Assembly: GCA_030737875.1 (NCBI GenBank) | Contig: CM060922.1 | Coordinates: 755,791,603 to 755,855,602 of the forward strand | Reading direction: 5' to 3' | Source of the DNA: Allium sativum | Lineage: Eukaryota; Streptophyta; Magnoliopsida; Asparagales; Amaryllidaceae | DNA length: 64,000 nt | Shown: positions 1 to 11,476 of the stretch, piece after piece | Layout: each line of letters begins with the position of its first letter | Numbering within the stretch: position 1 is the stretch's first letter | The notes under the pieces: generated by a model | The model's input: the letters and a program-made list of their open reading frames with translations, nothing else | Database searches by the model: none | Told to the model about the DNA's origin: nothing | Translations under genes and position numbers: made by a program

Positions 1-645
1 CATCCGAATCCGATATGAAGTCGGCTGAGTTTTGTGCTGAAACAATATCTTCCCTCAGATCACTAGTGTACCAAATGCTAGAGCAAGATGAAGATCCCGA
101 AGCACTAGAACTTATACAAAAACTAATCTCTTTTCAGCCACTGGAAACCAAGTAGAAGTTTTTGGCAGTTAGGATTTACAATGAAATGGGTGAATTAGCT
201 GAGTCCAGAAATTGTATGAAGAGATTTTGGAAATAAACCCTCTTTTGTTTGAAGTATTGTTCGAAAATGCAGTTCTGATGAACAGATATGGAGAGGGAGA
301 AGAATTTATTAATAGATTGGAAAAGTCGTTGGAAGTTGCAAAAGCGGAAAAGAATGAGAAGTCGGCACGTGACGTTAGGTTGATTATGGCACAGATTATG
401 TATTTGCAGAAGAACGTGGATAAGACATTGGTGGACTATGATGAGTTGATTAAAGAAGATAGCATGGATTATAGATCGTGTCTTTATCAGGGAGTTATTT
501 ACAGCTTTTTGGAGAAGAATAAGGAGGCAAAAAAGGGTTTAGGAAGTATAAGAAACTTGCACCGAAGAAGTTCGAAGTTGATGCTTATTTGCAAACACCA
601 TTGTCTAGGCTGAAGGTGGGTGGCATTGAGAATTCAGGGAGTTAA
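1..645 (+). pseudogene. SG1: SLOW GREEN 1 (chloroplast TPR protein) pseudogene fragment, copy 1
   Basis: Conceptual translation in switching frames gives a TPR-type protein resembling plant SLOW GREEN 1, a chloroplast protein needed for chloroplast development. Visible pieces are MKSAEFCAETISSLRSL near 16, a block around FLAVRIYNEMGELAESR, then EEILEINPLLFE from about 215, and ARDVRLIMAQI near 365. The C-terminus around KKFEVDAYLQTPLSRLK ends at a TAA at 643-645. Defects: TAG at 153-155 where the second copy has the same stop; a 1-nt frame change near 207-212; another frame change near 535-541. The transit-peptide region lies before the window and is seen in copy 2. The identification rests on recalled family resemblance and is fairly secure; the fragment is non-functional. 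Confidence 0.8.
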
Positions 646-867
646 ATTTTGTTGTTGTTTATGGAATAATTGGAGTACTAAGACGAGGATCTGTGCTCTT
701 GTTCAGCAATTATAGTAAGTGTTTGATTGTGTTATTTTCTTCAGATTAGTTTTTTCTTTATACATCTAAGTCTATGTTATGATCTCACACACATGTATGT
801 GTGTATGTATGTATGTATGTATCTATGTATATATAAAATATAACTTTGACTTTGGAATGTTGATAGC

Positions 868-1838
868 CGATGATGCCACTTGTGGACTCACTATGCTACG
901 ATGGACCTGAAGTGAACGTATCACTTGCGATGTCTGAAGCTAAGCTACTACACTCGAAGATATCAGACAAAGCTTACAATGATGATGAACTTATCCGGAT
1001 AATAACTACAAGAAGCAAGGCACAACTGATTGCAACCTTCAATGAGTCTAGCAATGACATTGGTCATCCCATTTACAAGGTAAAATTGAATGCTTTTGCA
1101 ATTGATTTCCATTCACACAGCTGGTAGCATAGTTTTTAAAACCGGACCGCGAGTCAAACCGTGAGGACTCAGGGTCCAAGGTTTTGAAGGTCTGACCGGT
1201 CGAACCGCCGAGAGCCGCACATGCTTGTTAACAGTGAAAATATGAATAATCAAGTTTTATTTGCACTCAAACAAATTAATAATAAAGTTTGAAAGTAATC
1301 TATTTATAAACTAAAATTAATAAATTGCATGATAGAATAAAATAGCAAGGACATAAACAAACACACATGTTTTTTAGAACGAAACGGTAAAGTTTATGGT
1401 TTAAATGTCGGAACAATTATGATTTTTTGAAATATTTTAGTTGTTATTTTTAATATAATACAAAAGATGAAATTATCAGAAAGAATTACACAATGAGAAG
1501 TATGGAAAAACCAAAAACCGTGGTTTAACCCTGTAAAATTGAAGGTTGGACCGCTGGTTTGAAGGTCCGACCAGGGTTCATGCATGAATGAGGTCTGATT
1601 GAGTTCCGCGCCGTGACGGTCCAAGGTTCAGGGTTATTCGAGGTTGGACCGTGGCAGGGTCGGGTTTTAAAAACACTGGCTGGTAGTGCAGAGCTTTAAA
1701 ATACATCATGCATTTTTAACCCATGAATAGATAGCCCATGATTACCAATTACATTTTAGTTATGGAACACTACGCAGATGTTTTTTGTAATTTACTATGT
1801 GTATTGCTGTTGATTAGGACTTGAAGGAGGACCGTACA
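868..1838 (+). pseudogene. Annexin gene fragment, copy 1 (one exon, an intron, start of next exon)
   Basis: Positions 870-1080 encode PLVDSLCYDGPEVNVSL, then EAKLLHSKISDKAYNDDELI and ITTRSKAQLIATFNE. This matches the third-repeat region of plant annexins (calcium-dependent phospholipid-binding proteins), where DDELIRI-TTRSKAQ is highly conserved. The exon ends at PIYK followed by a donor-like GTAAAA at about 1081. The next exon appears to begin at 1818 after AG, reading DLKEDRT and then a stop (TGA), which corresponds to the NKDLK block of annexins. The intron between them holds a 551-bp hAT-type insertion. About 75 codons remain of a family usually near 315 residues. Retention of an intron shows genomic capture, not retroposition. 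Confidence 0.75.
1128..1678. mobile_element. Non-autonomous hAT-type element (551 bp) with 8-bp target duplication
   Basis: GCTGGTAG is present on both sides (1120-1127 and 1679-1686). The ends form terminal inverted repeats: left CATAGTTTTTAAAACCGGACC-like, right (reverse complement) CAGTGTTTTTAAAACCCGACC-like. The other copy of the unit has an uninterrupted empty site at about 22320-22330 with GCTGGTAG once. An 8-bp duplication and short inverted ends are the hAT signature. There is no transposase; the only open frame inside (1394-1624, minus) shows no recognisable domain. Confidence 0.82.
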
Positions 1839-2519
1839 TGAAGATATCATTTGATTATATGGTATATATAAAAATGATTTTATGTTTATTAATTATATGG
1901 TGTATACATAAAAATGATTTTATGATTATATTAGGGAAGAACATGTTTTATTCTGGATCTTGTTGGCGTCAGTTGAGTTTATAAGATTTTTTTATCCATC
2001 ACTAATTCAAAATCCTTCAACTTCGAGGTTTTGGATCAAGTCAGGTCGGTTTGTAGATTGTAGTATGGATCGTCCGGCATGGTCTTCTAGTTCTGAGGTT
2101 GCTAATTAAACGATTTTAGTATGGAAATTTGAAACAAAACAACGTCCGACATGGTCTTCTAGTTTTGGACCAAGTCAGGTCGATTCCTGCTGGGACTGCA
2201 GGGCCTTAGACCCTCGTCGACGCTGTGCCCGAACCCGCTACTCGGCTCGCCTTCGGTTCGACACTCGGCTCGACATATATTTGTCAGCGTCCGTATAAAT
2301 TGAAACTGCATATGTAATGAGTGAACTGAGTGATGTAGCAAGGAATAAATGTATATGTGAATAATCAGTGTTGTACTAAATCATTGAGTTGTAAATAGTT
2401 GGAGTCGAAAATTTGTACTATTTTAGTTATTGAAATAAAATATTTTATTTAATAAAACACCATTTGAATTCAAATACTATGCAGTAGTATTCTATTAAAT
2501 ATTTAATCCTGTCAGAGAT

Positions 2520-2792
2520 GAAGTATCTATAGCAACATTTTCGGAATGTAAAAGTGTTGCCATCGGATGGTAAAAGTGTTACTATAGATAATGTGTGACC
2601 CACTTTTAAGTAAAATTACTAGAAAATATTGTCATTGGATGGTAAAGATGTTGTCTTTGACTCTAGGGCAACGCGGTAAAATGCATCACCAGGAAAGTGT
2701 TGCCTTTGATCGTTTTTTGCCTACAACAATATTTTTTTAGCACTTACTGCATCATATCTTGGATGATGTAGTAGGCCATCTATGTCGTAGTG
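2520..2792. repeat. CACTA-type right subterminal repeats and terminal inverted repeat, copy 1
   Basis: Short motifs around GTTGCC, GTTACTATAG and AAAGTGTTGCC recur many times in both orientations up to the terminus at 2776-2792. Such subterminal clusters are typical of CACTA transposase-binding regions. A similar cluster (GTTGCTAGCTACAAC, TATTGCAAC) lies just inside the opposite terminus at 17009-17150 in copy 2. Confidence 0.55.
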
Positions 2793-3294
2793 GTTATATA
2801 ATACTTCAGCATACGCAATCACATGTGTAATTTACAGGGATTGGTATTCATATGGGGAAACTCGTTTTGTATTATACGGCGTAATTTTATAATTTACCCA
2901 ACTTTAAAATAAAGAAAATAATTGTTTCAGTTCTCACACAAGTCCCATAACTGATCCGGAGTTTATTATTCTTTCCCTAAGCTCTGGGTGCGCATATTTT
3001 CCACACGGGCAACCTAGTAGTTTTGGTTTGTAGATTTATAGAGCATGTGTTGGATTGAAGCAAGAGTTGTGTCCATAGCATTTTATTTCTTCCACTGAGT
3101 TCAGTAGTTTACACTGTATTTTTTCGTTGTGCATGCATTTACTTTGTACTCTGATGTAAAAGTTATCGTAATGATAATGAAAGTTGTTTTGTTTAGTTCT
3201 TATGTGTTCTATACCTAAAGGCGGTACGTCTTGTTGATCGGTTTTATTCGTTTTAATTATCGGTTTGAACCAGACAGGAAGGCAACTCGTCACA
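2793..3294 (+). mobile_element. 3' tail of a giant LTR (family E), copy 1
   Basis: From about 2850 (ATTGGTATTCAT) to the CACA at 3291-3294 the sequence parallels the ends of the LTRs at 42368-42808 and 55178-55627, including the shared block around TCCGGAGTTTATTATTC and CTCTGGGTGC. It is followed directly by a primer binding site. Only the last ~450 bp of an LTR of about 6 kb remain; 2793-2850 does not match the full LTR. Both copies of the unit share this truncation, so the join predates their duplication. Confidence 0.7.
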
Positions 3295-3296
3295 TC

Positions 3297-3308
3297 TGGT
3301 ATCAGAGT
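3297..3308 (+). other. Primer binding site, family E copy 1
   Basis: TGGTATCAGAGT matches the iMet-tRNA primer binding site TGGTATCAGAGC at 11 of 12 positions and lies 2 nt after the LTR end, the normal distance for plant Gypsy elements. Confidence 0.7.
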
Positions 3309-3583
3309 TTTGGTTTATACAAAGATTTGGGGCATGACTCATTTAAACAGAAGGAAAAGACTCATCAGAGGTAGAATTAGTAATATCGTACAAGGGTGAC
3401 TCATTAGAGATCGGGTTGTAATGCCCTATAATGAGTTTGAAGAGTATTGTATATAGAAGAAAACAAATTTGCGTATTTATAAAAATGAATTTGGTTTTGA
3501 AAGATTATATTTAAAAAAAAGGGTTTTGAAAGCACATATGGTTAACCTACCTTATTATCTTGTAATAATAGTTTGAGTATTTT

Positions 3584-6358
3584 TGAAACACCCCACGCCC
3601 GTTAATGTCATTCACAAGGGGAATGCATTAACTTCCATGAAGCATTATAAGTAAACAGAATATTACAAGACAGATACGTAAAGTAGTATTTGTAAAATTT
3701 ATAACTTTATTACAGCAGAGACAGAAATAAGTTTGGTTACATCCTTCAAAATCACAATACCAAAACTCAAGTACACAAGTATCAGTCATATACCAAAATC
3801 CTTCAGAATGCATAATTTTAAAACCATAATCCCAACATAAACTGCCATAAGGAGGTAGATTCAAAGCCAAGCAATACTTCAAGCAGAGATAATATGAATC
3901 AAGCTCCTATGTTTCCACCCTGAGCACCTGGGGGGAAACAGAAAGCAAAAGAGGCGAAAACATACGAGGTCAGACATAAAGTCTGGCGAGTCCAGTAACT
4001 TTCAGCATATAAACAGATAGTAGTATCATGACATGTAAATAAAGCTGGATGAGAGATTACAGCAACAGGAGTAGCAGGTATGCTTAAGTTAAACAGAAGA
4101 ACAGAATGATATAGACCAAGATATGCTTCTTACCTGTATCTTACTTCTCTGCACTAATACTTAGTATAACAGGATTAGGCGTTACCCTAATGTCACGGAA
4201 ACAGAATAATCTCTACAGAAACAGAATGCTAGTAATGGGCCTTTACCACCCCAATAGAGACAGAAGGTACAGAAACATAATGCTAATAATGGGTCTTTAC
4301 CACCCCAACTAATGGGCCTTTACCACCCCAACAGAGACAGAAGGTATACCAACAGAAACATACAGAACTAGGTGTACCTTAAATTCTACCCAAGCGATCG
4401 GCTCCCTAATACATAAATACCCTGTGCCGGCCCCACAGAAGGGTGTATCATTCCCTAAAGTGGCAACCTATAGACACAGACCTATTTACAGATGTCACAG
4501 TGTCTTATATCCTCAGAGCAGACCGGATCCATGCACGCACATGGCCCGATTGGAATGCGCCATCAACACCCCTCGCCATTATCAGGGTGAACCTCTTACA
4601 ATTAGTTCAGTAAGCGTGTCCGGACCCCTCCTAGTGTTGGGTCATAGTTTTGATACCAGAAAAGGGTTACTGACTAATATGGGTCCCACACAACAGATGA
4701 CACAAGTAATTACCCCTCCTAACCTTGTGTCCCCAGACTAACAAATTTCAGATTAACTTGCTTACAGATTTCAGATGTACAAAGTTCAGATTAACTAGTT
4801 CTCAGATCAGACATACAGGTTAACAAGTTTTCAGACTAACGGATCAGATATACAGATTAACAGACTTACAGATTGTTTCATCTAACCTTGTATTGGGCCT
4901 ACAGATTTACGAAACGGGTTTATTAGATTTATCCGCCCAGTTGATTTAGCTTTATCCACCCAACACGTTTTAGGCATCATATTTATCCTAAACTTGCATT
5001 AACTAATTACTAATGCACAGACCTCTCACATTAGGTCAGTAGTTTGTGGCCGCTTGATGTGCTGGGCGGTTCCGGGCAGACTTCTGCCACAAGCCAGACC
5101 TAACCTCGTTTCTAAGCATCTTTTAGTTATGGCTACGACCTCTCACATTAGACTGACAGTTTGCAGTTGCTGGTTAAGCCGGTTGGGTCCAGGCAGGCTT
5201 CTACCGCAAACAGAGTCTAACCTCGTGTCTCAGCATTCTTATTTTTAGCTAAAGTATACATTCACAGATTATGCCAATATCAGACTAATTATGTCACTTC
5301 AACAAATTAAACTTCTTTACAAGTTACAGCAGATTATTCAAAGTTCTATTAACTTGTTTTGCTCAATCTTAGATCGAGCCCACAGATTTTCATACCCCAA
5401 ATTTACCGTATTCAGTTTCGACAGATTTAGCAGATTAGGCAATTTAACAGATTTAATCATAAAATTAAGCCTAATTTTACATGCCCAAATTATGGTCATA
5501 ATTCACAATATAACATATGCCCCAAATTTCAGTTAAATTTACACAGTACAGAATATTCTCCAAAAACCCCAAATCATGATATACAATACGAATTCTGCCA
5601 AATTATAGCCTTTGATTTCAGCGTATGCCTAATATCCAAAATCCTCATTTAGGCATATTCACATTTAATAGTTATCCTATTATAATATAGATCTTTGCGC
5701 CTAAGTCATATACACAATAATTCTCCTTCTTCCAAATCACAGACTATCATATATAGTATGCCCAGATCTAGATCTTAAATTACAACATATATTCTTTTCT
5801 CAAATTAGTCACAAATCATTTATGTCTAATTATGCATCATTCACTATTTTCCTTAAATTTAGCGTTCGTGCGTCAATCTCTTATGAGATTTGGCTTAGGC
5901 TCGTGGTAGCCTGGCTATAGAACAGAAGGAAGGAAGAGATACATAATAGTTACTATAATATCAATAAGATAGATCTACACAGAAAAACGAACCAGTCCTC
6001 GGATCTGGAAATAGGGGGGAGGTCGACCCCCTGGTCGACCTACGTGACCCAGGTCGACCCCCAGATTGACCCCCTGGTCGACCAGGGTCCTAGGTGGGAA
6101 ATTTCCCGCCCAGCCCGGGGTTGTGATTTGAATTTCGAACTTAAATCTGAGCTGTTTTAATTTATTTAAATTCCTGAAACTTCTGAGCGCCATAACTTCC
6201 TCATACGAAGTCCGATTTATGAAAACTTGGACTCTATTCCAAGAAGAATTTCGAGACGAACGCAATGGCGTAACCTGTTTTCCCTTAATTCTTCTTTAAA
6301 AAATTAAGTATACTTTGTTTTGTTACTTTTATGTTCACAGAAAATACGGGGTGTTACA
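3584..6358 (-). repeat. 3' LTR of element D (2775 bp)
   Basis: This is a direct repeat of 8597-11749, beginning TGAAACACCCCACG and ending GGGTGTTACA on the plus strand. It is shorter mainly because about 350 bp present at 11024-11381 of the other LTR are missing at about 5970-5990. It includes a minisatellite around TGGGCCTTTACCACCCCAA (4214-4345) and a cluster of GGTCGACC palindromes (6021-6083). Confidence 0.88.
6021..6083. repeat. GGTCGACC palindrome cluster in D 3' LTR
   Basis: Four exact copies of the self-complementary octamer GGTCGACC plus one decayed copy (GATTGACC) occur in 63 bp. The paired LTR carries five exact copies at 11414-11476. Confidence 0.75.
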
Positions 6359-7496
6359 TTCTCCCCACTTTAAAGGATTTCGTCCCCGAAATCTTCAGGT
6401 TAAGAAGAATGTGTCCTACCATCCAATTGACCCATCTACTCAACCATCATCCACAAGCATCCATTTTTCTTAGAAAACTTCTAATGTTGTATGAACATAT
6501 TCAAAAGTGTGTGTATATGTCTCTTATCTAATGCAAAGATCAGGCGGTCTACTGATTCAGTTGACCTCCTCAATGTGAATTATGTTAGTGCCATGAGTCC
6601 AATTATGTATGCAAGAAATCCTATTTGATACACATCATTTCTATATGAGTGCATAACCATTCATCCAACTGCAACATACATGTGATGAGTCAATCATTTT
6701 GCATCCACAAAAATTGAAAAATGCACACACATCTGTATGCAGTATGAGAGTGTTTTTGAGCCGATCTAGTGCCTAGTGTGTGTATATGCATCCACGAGCA
6801 ACCACTAGCAACCACTTACATTCACTTGCAACCATCAAACATAACATGTGTCAAACACATGTTTACACCCATTAGTTTCTACCTAAAGGTCGAAGACTCG
6901 ATCGATAGGATACCGCCGAGTGATAGAAGTAAGTACAATTAAAACAAAAGTTCTATTCCCATTAGACATCGGTTAAGAGAATAAATCTCTAAATATCAAC
7001 CCCGAAGACCGAAATCAACATTAGATTGACACTTAGAGAATTACTCCCATTAAACAATGTCAAAACTGGAAATCTACTTCACACTTCAAGTAAAAACCCC
7101 TATCCTTTTCAGAAATATTCAGATACTTACAGACTACTGGTACAGATCAGATTATCAAATGATTCTTAGGAATCTAAGCATGATAAAACCCTACCATATC
7201 CCACAAAACCCATAATGTATGCGTCATAGTCAACTTAACGCCCAACACAGATACCCTCAAACCCCAGCCTATCACAAACAGATGAGTCGTAACCCTTGTG
7301 GGGTTTGAGACTATAACGGGATTAGAAACAAGACTAATATTAAAGTGCAGAGTCTCAATTACAGAATCAAAATGCCAGAATCAAAAAGAGTTTTAACTCA
7401 ATAATCAGATAAGGAAATTAAACCTTCTACAGAAATTTTCTTATCTCTATCCTATCCACCAGCCACGAGAGCATTCACCCGCCCTTCAGAAGTAGG
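6359..7496 (-). other. Non-coding part of D internal region (pol absent)
   Basis: Read on the minus strand, the Gag stop is followed closely by GRVNAL, reminiscent of the linker that precedes protease in plant Gypsy polyproteins. About 1.1 kb of non-coding sequence then runs to a TTTCGGGGACGAAAT block and the polypurine tract. No protease, RT, RNase H or integrase motif was seen. The layout looks like a pol deletion leaving the 3' tail. Confidence 0.7.
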
Positions 7497-8228
7497 TCAT
7501 GTCCTCTGCCCTTGCCCTCGTTTCTTCGGGCAGTCCCTAGTGAAGTGTCCCATCTCACCACAGTTGAAGCAAGTGCCCTTCCTCTTTCTGCAGTCCTTGT
7601 TCAGATGAGTCAAGCTTCCACAAGTAAAGCACTTTTTCTCCTTCTTATCTTCAGACTTTTCATCCTTCTTTTGTGTTTCCTTTTTGGGCCATGCTTTCTT
7701 GTTTTGTGGTCCTTCGAGCTTTTCCTCTTTTTTCTCACTTTTGGCTTCCTCTTCATGCATCAATGCCATGTCAACCAATTTCTCCAAGGTAGCACCCATA
7801 GGAATGTGGGTGATAGCCAACCCGTGTAGTGGCTCATTCAAACCTTTAACGAATCTCAGGGCCTTCTTATCAGGTGTGTTCACCAAGTCTAAGCCGAATC
7901 TCGCCAACTGAATGAACTTGTTGACGTACTCTTTCACTGATAAATTCCCCTGCTTCAACGCCAAGAACCTCTGCATGTATAAATTCTCTTCTGCTCCTGA
8001 GAGAAATTTCATCTCGAACCTATGCCTGAAATCCGTCCAAGTCTCCACTGCTCGTTCTCCATTCGTGACCTCCCACAACAATGAGGCTTCATCCTTAAGT
8101 AACCAGACAGCCAACTGTATCTTTTGCCTATCATCCACCTCGAAGATAACGAACAAATCTTCTGTTTCCTTGAACCAGTTTCTTGCTTCCACGAATGATT
8201 CAGTCCCATTAAAGTTCTTTCCGCCCAT
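7497..8228 (-). CDS. gag: Gag (nucleocapsid/capsid) protein, 5'-truncated reading frame
   Basis: This 243-residue open frame encodes a Ty3/Gypsy-type Gag. Residues ~14-165 look like the retrotransposon gag domain (WFKETEDLF, the W-x-D-F-R-H-R-F-E block near residue 85, and YVNKFIQLARF). A Lys/Glu-rich charged stretch follows (about 165-198), then two CCHC zinc knuckles at about 200-213 (CFTCGSLTHLNKDC) and 220-233 (CFNCGEMGHFTRDC), which bind RNA during particle assembly. The listed start is the first ATG after an in-frame TGA at 8232-8234. The same frame continues upstream to about 8390 with Pro-rich sequence, so the true N-terminus was probably about 50 codons longer and has been cut off by that stop. 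It lies downstream of the primer binding site and has no pol behind it. It could still give a truncated Gag. Confidence 0.85.
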   Translation of the reverse strand: MGGKNFNGTESFVEARNWFKETEDLFVIFEVDDRQKIQLAVWLLKDEASLLWEVTNGERAVETWTDFRHRFEMKFLSGAEENLYMQRFLALKQGNLSVKEYVNKFIQLARFGLDLVNTPDKKALRFVKGLNEPLHGLAITHIPMGATLEKLVDMALMHEEEAKSEKKEEKLEGPQNKKAWPKKETQKKDEKSEDKKEKKCFTCGSLTHLNKDCRKRKGTCFNCGEMGHFTRDCPKKRGQGQRT

Positions 8229-8582
8229 AGCTCAAAAGTCTCTACATGTCTTCGGGAAAGTATTCACGTGCGGAGGAGGAGGAGCGATGGGTACAGTTGG
8301 AGGAACGTTTCCTTGGCCTTTGGAGGGTGCCGTGACCTCCAAATTTCTACGGAACCATTCGGGTATGGTGACTCCCTCTGGGATATAAGGGATGTTTTGT
8401 TCTCTAAACACGTCGAATCGAAAGAAAAGAGATTCAAAAACGGATAATCAAAAGACAGATATATGGCTTTTGGGGATTATGTTTTTTTTTTCAAAATAAG
8501 CTTTACTTTTGAAAATACTTCCTATTTAAAACCTTTTTGAAAATAGTTTTCAAAAACTTTTTATCAAATATGGTAACCTTCA

Positions 8583-8594
8583 GCTCTGATACCA
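8583..8594 (-). other. Primer binding site of element D
   Basis: The plus-strand sequence GCTCTGATACCA is the exact reverse complement of TGGTATCAGAGC, the iMet-tRNA site. It lies two bases from the LTR edge at 8597, which fixes the element's orientation as minus. Confidence 0.9.
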
Positions 8595-11322
8595 AGTGAA
8601 ACACCCTATGTCCGTTAATGTCATCCACAAAGGGAATGCATTAACTTCCATGAAGCAATATAAGTAAACAGAACAGAATATTACAAGACATATACGTAAA
8701 GTAGTACTTGAAAAATTTATAACTTTATTACAACAGAAATAGAAATAAGTTTGGTTACATCCTTCAAAATCACAATACCAAAACCCAAGTACACAAGTAT
8801 CAGTCTTATACCAAAATTTTTCAGAATGCATAATTTTAAAACCATAATCCCCAACATAAACTGCCATAAGGAGGTAGAGTCAAAGGCAAGCAATACTTTA
8901 AGCACTTCAAGCGGAGAGAATATGAATCAAGCTCCTATGTTTCCACCTTGAGCACCTGGGGGGAACGGAAAAAAAAGAGGTGAAAACGAACGAGGTCAGA
9001 CATAAAGTCTGGTGAGTCTAGTAACTTTCAGCATATAAACAGATAGTAGTATCATGACATGTAAATAAAGCTGGATGAGAGATTACAACAACAGGAGTAG
9101 TAGGTATGCTTAAGTTAAGCAGAAGAAACAAAATGATATAGACCAAGATATGCTTCTTACCTATATCTTATTTCTCTGCACTAATACTTAGTATAACAGG
9201 ATTACGTGTTACCCTAATGTATAAACTGAAACAGAAACGGAAACAGAATAATCTCTACAGAAACAGAATGCTAGTAATGGGCCTTTACCACCCCCAACTA
9301 ATGGGCCTTTACCACCCCCAACAGAGACAGAAGGTACAGAAACAGAATGCTAATAATGGGCCTTTACCACCCCAACTAATGGGCCTTTACCACCCCAACA
9401 GAGACAGAAGGTATACCAACATAAACAGACAGAACTAGGTGACCTTAAATTCTACCCCAAGCGACCGGCTCCCTAATGCATAAATACCCTCTGCAGGCCC
9501 CACAGAAGGGTGTATCATTCCCTAAAGTGGCAACCTATAGAAACAGACTATTTACAAATGTCACGGTGTCTTACATCCTCAGAGCAGATCGGATCCATGT
9601 ACGCACATGACCTGGTTGGAATGCGCCATCAACACCCCTCGCCATTATCAGAGTGAACCTCTTACAATTAGTCCAGTAAGCGTGCCCGGACCCCTCCTAG
9701 TGTTGGGTCATAGTTTTGATACCAGAAAAGGGTTACTGACTAATATGGGTCCCACACAACAGATGACACAAGTAATTACCGCTCCTAACCTTGTGTCCCC
9801 AGACTAACAGATTTCAGATGTACAAAGTTCAGATTAACTAGTTCTCAGATCAGACATACAGGTTAACAAGTTTTCAGACTAATGGATCAGATATACAGAT
9901 TAACAGACTTACATATTGTTTCACCTAACCTTGTATTGGGCCAACAGATTTACGAAATGGGTTTATTAGATTCATCCGCCCAGTTGATTTAGCTTTATCC
10001 ACCCAATACGTTTTAGGCATTATATTTATCCTAGACTTGCATTAATTAATTACTAATGCACATACCTCCCACATTAGGTCGGTAGCTTGTGGCCGCTGGA
10101 TGTGCCGGGCGGTTCCTGGCAGACTTCTGCCACAAGCCAGACCTAACCTCGTGTCCAAGCATCTTTTAGTTATGCCTACGACCTCTCATATTAGACTGAC
10201 AGTTTGTAGTTGCTGGTTGAGCCGGTTGGGTCCGGGCAGGCTTCTACCGCAAACAGAGTCTAACCTCGTGTCTCAGCATTCTTATTTTTGGCTAAAGTAT
10301 TCATTCACAGATTATGCCAATATCAGACTAATTATGCCAATTCAACAAATTAAACTTCTTTACGAGTTACAGCAGATTATTCAAAGTTCTATTAACTTGT
10401 TTTGCTCAATCTTAGATCGAGCCTACAGATTTTCATACCCCAAATTTACTGTATTCAGTTTCAACAGATTTAGCAGATTAGGCAATTTAACAGATTTAAT
10501 CATAAAATTAAGCCTAATTTTACATGCCCAAATTATGATCATAATTCACAATATAACATATGCCCCAAATTTTAGTTAAATTTACACAGTATAGAATATT
10601 CTCCAAAAACCCCAAATCATGATATACAATACGAATTCTGCTAAATTATAGCCTTTGATTTCAGCGTATGCCTATTATCCAAAATCCCCATTTAGGCGTA
10701 TTCACATTTAATAGTTATCCTATTATAATATAGATCTTTGCGCCTAAGTCATATACACAATAATTCTCCTTCTTCCAAATCACAGACTATCATATATTGT
10801 ATGCCCAGATCTAGATCTTAAATTACAACATATGTTCTTTTCTCAAATTAGTCACAAACCAGTCATGTCTAATTATGCATCATTCACTATTTTCCTCAAA
10901 TTTAGCGTTCGTGCGTCAATCTCTTATGAGATTTGGCTCAGGCTCGTGGTAGCCTGGCTATAGAACAGAAGGAACGAAGAGATACAGAATAGTTACTATA
11001 ATATTAATAAGATAGATCTACACAGAAAAACAGATCTGATAAACAAGAATATGCATAATCTCAAATTCAGATTTATAACCATGTCATGATCATAATTAAA
11101 TTTCATATCTGAAAATAACTGTATTCACCTTAGTTGGATTCTAAAAGGAAAAAGGGTTGTAGTTGTTCTCTTTTAATCCTATTCAGATTGGAAGAAGAAG
11201 AAGCACTAGTTCAATCTTAGGTTTCAGCAGAGTAGAGACGCCGTTGATTTATTTTAATTAGAATTGAGGTAGCATAGCGTTACAATGGTTTGGTGTGGAG
11301 AGAAAGCGGGGTTTGGGGGGGG

Positions 11323-11331
11323 TTTAAATAG
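11323..11331 (-). promoter_or_regulatory. Possible core promoter of element D
   Basis: On the minus strand CTATTTAAA is followed by a C-run and a CTTTCTCTCCACACC pyrimidine-rich stretch, a layout like plant TATA boxes with a Y-patch. It lies ~420 bp inside the LTR. The segment is missing from the 3' LTR. Confidence 0.4.
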
Positions 11332-11413
11332 CATAGGGATCAACAAATCTGGTCAGAACGGGCGTCCAAATGTAGAAAAACGAACTAGTCCTCGGATCTG
11401 GAAATAGTGGGGA

Positions 11414-11476
11414 GGTCGACCCCCTGGTCGACCTATGTGACCCAGGTCGACCCCAAGGTCGACCCATTGGTCGACC
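11414..11476. repeat. GGTCGACC palindrome cluster in D 5' LTR
   Basis: Five exact copies of GGTCGACC occur within 63 bp, spaced roughly 8-21 bp apart. Confidence 0.78.

Larger units (their letters stand above)
1..2792. mobile_element. Pack-CACTA-like transposon, copy 1 (right-hand part; left end lies before the window)
   Basis: This segment carries pieces of two unrelated genes (SG1, annexin) and ends in repetitive sequence typical of CACTA subterminal regions. The right terminus at 2776-2792 reads CCATCTATGTCGTAGTG, whose reverse complement begins CACTACG as expected for CACTA elements, and it is followed by GTT. The second copy of the unit keeps the left terminus at 17009 (CGTTACGCCATAGATGG, 14 of 17 positions matching) and is preceded by GTT, so the inferred 3-bp target duplication fits the superfamily. 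No transposase is visible, so it would be non-autonomous. Positions 1839-2519 are non-coding filler found in both copies. The left end and right end come from different copies, which is the main weakness of the call. Confidence 0.6.

Noticed and set aside
9217..9438. Frames over the TGGGCCTTTACCACCCC minisatellite (also 4424-4741, 10100-10579)
   Set aside because: They are antisense to element D, lie within LTRs, and show no domain; the resemblance between them is LTR identity.
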